A stretch of DNA of 33,817 nt from DAOPMC01 sp035392025. Its GTDB lineage: Bacteria > Bacillota_I > Bacilli_A > RF39 > UBA660. The stretch spans positions 1 to 33,817 of the forward strand of contig DAOPMC010000012.1 of assembly GCA_035392025.1 (NCBI GenBank), written 5' to 3'. The translations under genes were made by a program, and so were the position numbers. The stretch's first letter is position 1. Each line of letters begins with the position of its first letter. Shown piece by piece: positions 32,952 to 33,817 of this stretch. The notes below the pieces were generated by a model, which saw only the letters and a program-made list of their open reading frames with translations, ran no database searches and was not told the origin of the DNA.

Positions 32952-33500
32952 AGATACATATTTACCATCTTTAGTAGATATTAATATTTTTTCATTATTA
33001 TCAATAAACAGTGGTACTTTAATTTCATAACCTGTTTCAAGTGTTGCATTTTTCATAGCATTATTTGCAGTATTTCCTTTTACTGCAGGTTCTGTATGAA
33101 TAATCTCCATCTCAATCTTATCAGGTAATAGTACACCAATAATTTCTCCTTCATAGAAGATCATGTCAACATCAAGGTTTTCTTTTAAGTATTTAACTTC
33201 ATCTTCTAAATTAGATTTATCCACTTCAAGTTGTGAATAATCATTCATATTCATAAAGTTAAACTTATTACCCTCTGCATATAAAAATTGCATTGGCATT
33301 TTTACAATCATTGCTGTTTCAACCTTTATCCCAGCATTAAAAGTATAGTCGATTGTTGCACCTGTTCTTAAATTTTTTAATTTAGTTCTAACAAATGCGG
33401 GACCTTTTCCTGGTTTTACATGTTGAAATTCTAATACTGTAAAAATATTACCATCAACTTTGATAGTAACTCCTGTTTTAAAATCATTTACATTTATCAT
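32943..33500 (-). CDS. efp: Elongation factor P
   Basis: Relieves ribosome stalling at polyproline stretches. 185 residues, normal length, with three OB-like domains: KOW-like N-domain (about 1-62), central (about 65-125) and C-terminal (about 128-185, ending in the family KVPLFIDNNEKILISTKDGKYVSRA region). The loop Lys is K32 in KPGKGPAF, the residue modified in B. subtilis-type EF-P. It starts at ATG 33500 with GAGGAG in the rpmG end as ribosome site, 5 bases after the rpmG stop. The rpmG-efp linkage is uncommon. Confidence 0.97.
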   Translation of the reverse strand: MINVNDFKTGVTIKVDGNIFTVLEFQHVKPGKGPAFVRTKLKNLRTGATIDYTFNAGIKVETAMIVKMPMQFLYAEGNKFNFMNMNDYSQLEVDKSNLEDEVKYLKENLDVDMIFYEGEIIGVLLPDKIEMEIIHTEPAVKGNTANNAMKNATLETGYEIKVPLFIDNNEKILISTKDGKYVSRA

Positions 33501-33505
33501 CTTGC

Positions 33506-33670
33506 TTATTTCTCCTCTTTATGTAGTGTATGTTTCCCACAATTTGGGCAGAATTTTTTTAATTCCATACGCTCAGTTGTATTTTTTACATTTTTTTCAG
33601 TACGATAGTTTTTATTCTTGCATTCGCTACATACTAAAGTCTTTCCTTGTCTACTTCCTACTTTTGCCAT
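33506..33670 (-). CDS. rpmG: 50S ribosomal protein L33, zinc-binding form
   Basis: A 54-residue protein: MAKVGSRQGKTLVCSECKNK, NYRTEKNVKN, then FCPNCGKHTLHKEEK. The two CxxC pairs (C14/C17 and C41/C44) are the C+ form, which binds zinc. L33 sits in the large ribosomal subunit near the E site. ATG 33670 follows GGAGTGATACT, with a consensus promoter upstream. Stop TAA at 33506-33508; the efp ATG is 5 bases further, and the shared GAGGAG suggests coupled translation. Zinc shortage could switch cells to a C- paralog, if one exists elsewhere. Confidence 0.95.
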   Translation of the reverse strand: MAKVGSRQGKTLVCSECKNKNYRTEKNVKNTTERMELKKFCPNCGKHTLHKEEK

Positions 33671-33694
33671 AGTATCACTCCTTTACACAAACAT

Positions 33695-33723
33695 ATTATA
33701 TATTATTTATAAGTTTCATTCAA
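33695..33723 (-). promoter_or_regulatory. Promoter of rpmG-efp
   Basis: TTGAAT (33718-33723), 17-base spacer, TATAAT (33695-33700) on the minus strand. Confidence 0.8.
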
Positions 33724-33733
33724 GTTTTTTCTT

Positions 33734-33764
33734 AAAAAATAGGAATAATGTAAAACATTATCCC
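33734..33764 (-). terminator. Intrinsic terminator of the edge gene
   Basis: GGGATAATG / CATTATTCC arms (one G-U pair) with a 5-base loop, followed by TATTTTTT on the minus strand. Confidence 0.8.
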
Positions 33765-33817
33765 TATGTAGATGAAATACAAACAAGTTGTGCTTCATCT
33801 ACATATAAATTTACTAT
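33764..33817 (-). CDS. C-terminal end of an unidentified gene (partial)
   Basis: On the minus strand a frame open from the window edge reads IVNLYVDEAQLVCISST and ends with TAG that runs into the terminator hairpin, as at other gene ends here. The fragment is too short to name. An inverted repeat (ATGTAGATGAA / TTCATCTACAT, 33767-33804) inside the same stretch is an alternative reading as a structured RNA. Confidence 0.4.
   Translation of the reverse strand: MVNLYVDEAQLVCISST

Noticed and set aside
1..33817. tRNA, rRNA, CRISPR arrays, insertion sequences, phage genes
   Set aside because: I saw no repeat-spacer pattern, tRNA-like cloverleaf or conserved rRNA sequence, and no transposase or integrase frame.

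Overview
This is a strongly AT-rich stretch (by eye about 70% A+T or more) from a bacterium of the Bacilli. The standard code applies, since TGA ends dtd, rel and the AI-2E transporter gene. Ribosome-binding sites are of the AGGAGGTGAT/GGTGAT type. The organism is probably an endospore former: I recognise CotE, GerE, SpoIIIAH, SpoVB and, with less certainty, SirA. Gene order partly matches Bacillus subtilis (relA-dtd-hisS, spoVB-comN-yrbG-yrzE, tkt-sirA-yneF). An uncultured, deep-branching, low-GC member of the Bacilli fits best, but no marker here fixes the taxon. The window is mostly chromosomal core. I see no phage, transposon, CRISPR, rRNA or tRNA gene, and no gene-free gap above 300 bases.

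Layout. 1-5900 (minus): comN-like, rel, dtd and an AI-2E-type permease form one tight unit; hisS follows with its own promoter, then a small HAD phosphatase. 5950-9300 (mostly plus): spoVB, an unknown 178-aa gene with a consensus promoter, a minus-strand DUF421 membrane gene, a YrzE-like membrane gene and an unknown 99-aa gene. 9390-14280 (minus): cotE, then a phenylalanine T-box operon of HAD phosphatase, pheS and pheT. 14280-19290 (minus): a 41-aa membrane peptide, a prepilin-like gene, mutL, miaA and argS. 19330-22700 (minus): lepA, a DUF7666-like gene and hemW, overlapping each other. 22718-23466 (plus): a VUT/queuosine-precursor-type transporter. 23480-24870 (minus): a second prepilin-like gene, yneF and a sirA-like gene, each apparently expressed separately. 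24870-30060 (minus): tkt-gatC-gatA-gatB. 30060-33817 (minus): gerE, spoIIIAH, dgt with an overlapping unknown gene, rpmG-efp, and the tail of one more gene at the edge.

How the genes work together. Most are translation functions: HisRS, PheRS, ArgRS, GatCAB, Dtd, EF-P, LepA, L33 and MiaA, plus Rel as the stringent-response enzyme that reads amino-acid starvation. Sporulation genes are scattered singly among them. Upstream of cotE and gerE I find sequences matching the sigma-K consensus, and upstream of the yrzE-like gene one matching sigma-E. Perfect or near-perfect Spo0A boxes lie before the 41-aa peptide gene and the sirA-like gene. Many intrinsic terminators begin inside the last codons of the gene they end. 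No clearly new multi-gene system is visible. The most unusual items are the HAD gene inside the phenylalanine T-box operon, the Cys/His-rich tail of HisRS, the two orphan prepilin-like genes and the uncharacterised genes attached to dgt, spoVB and lepA.
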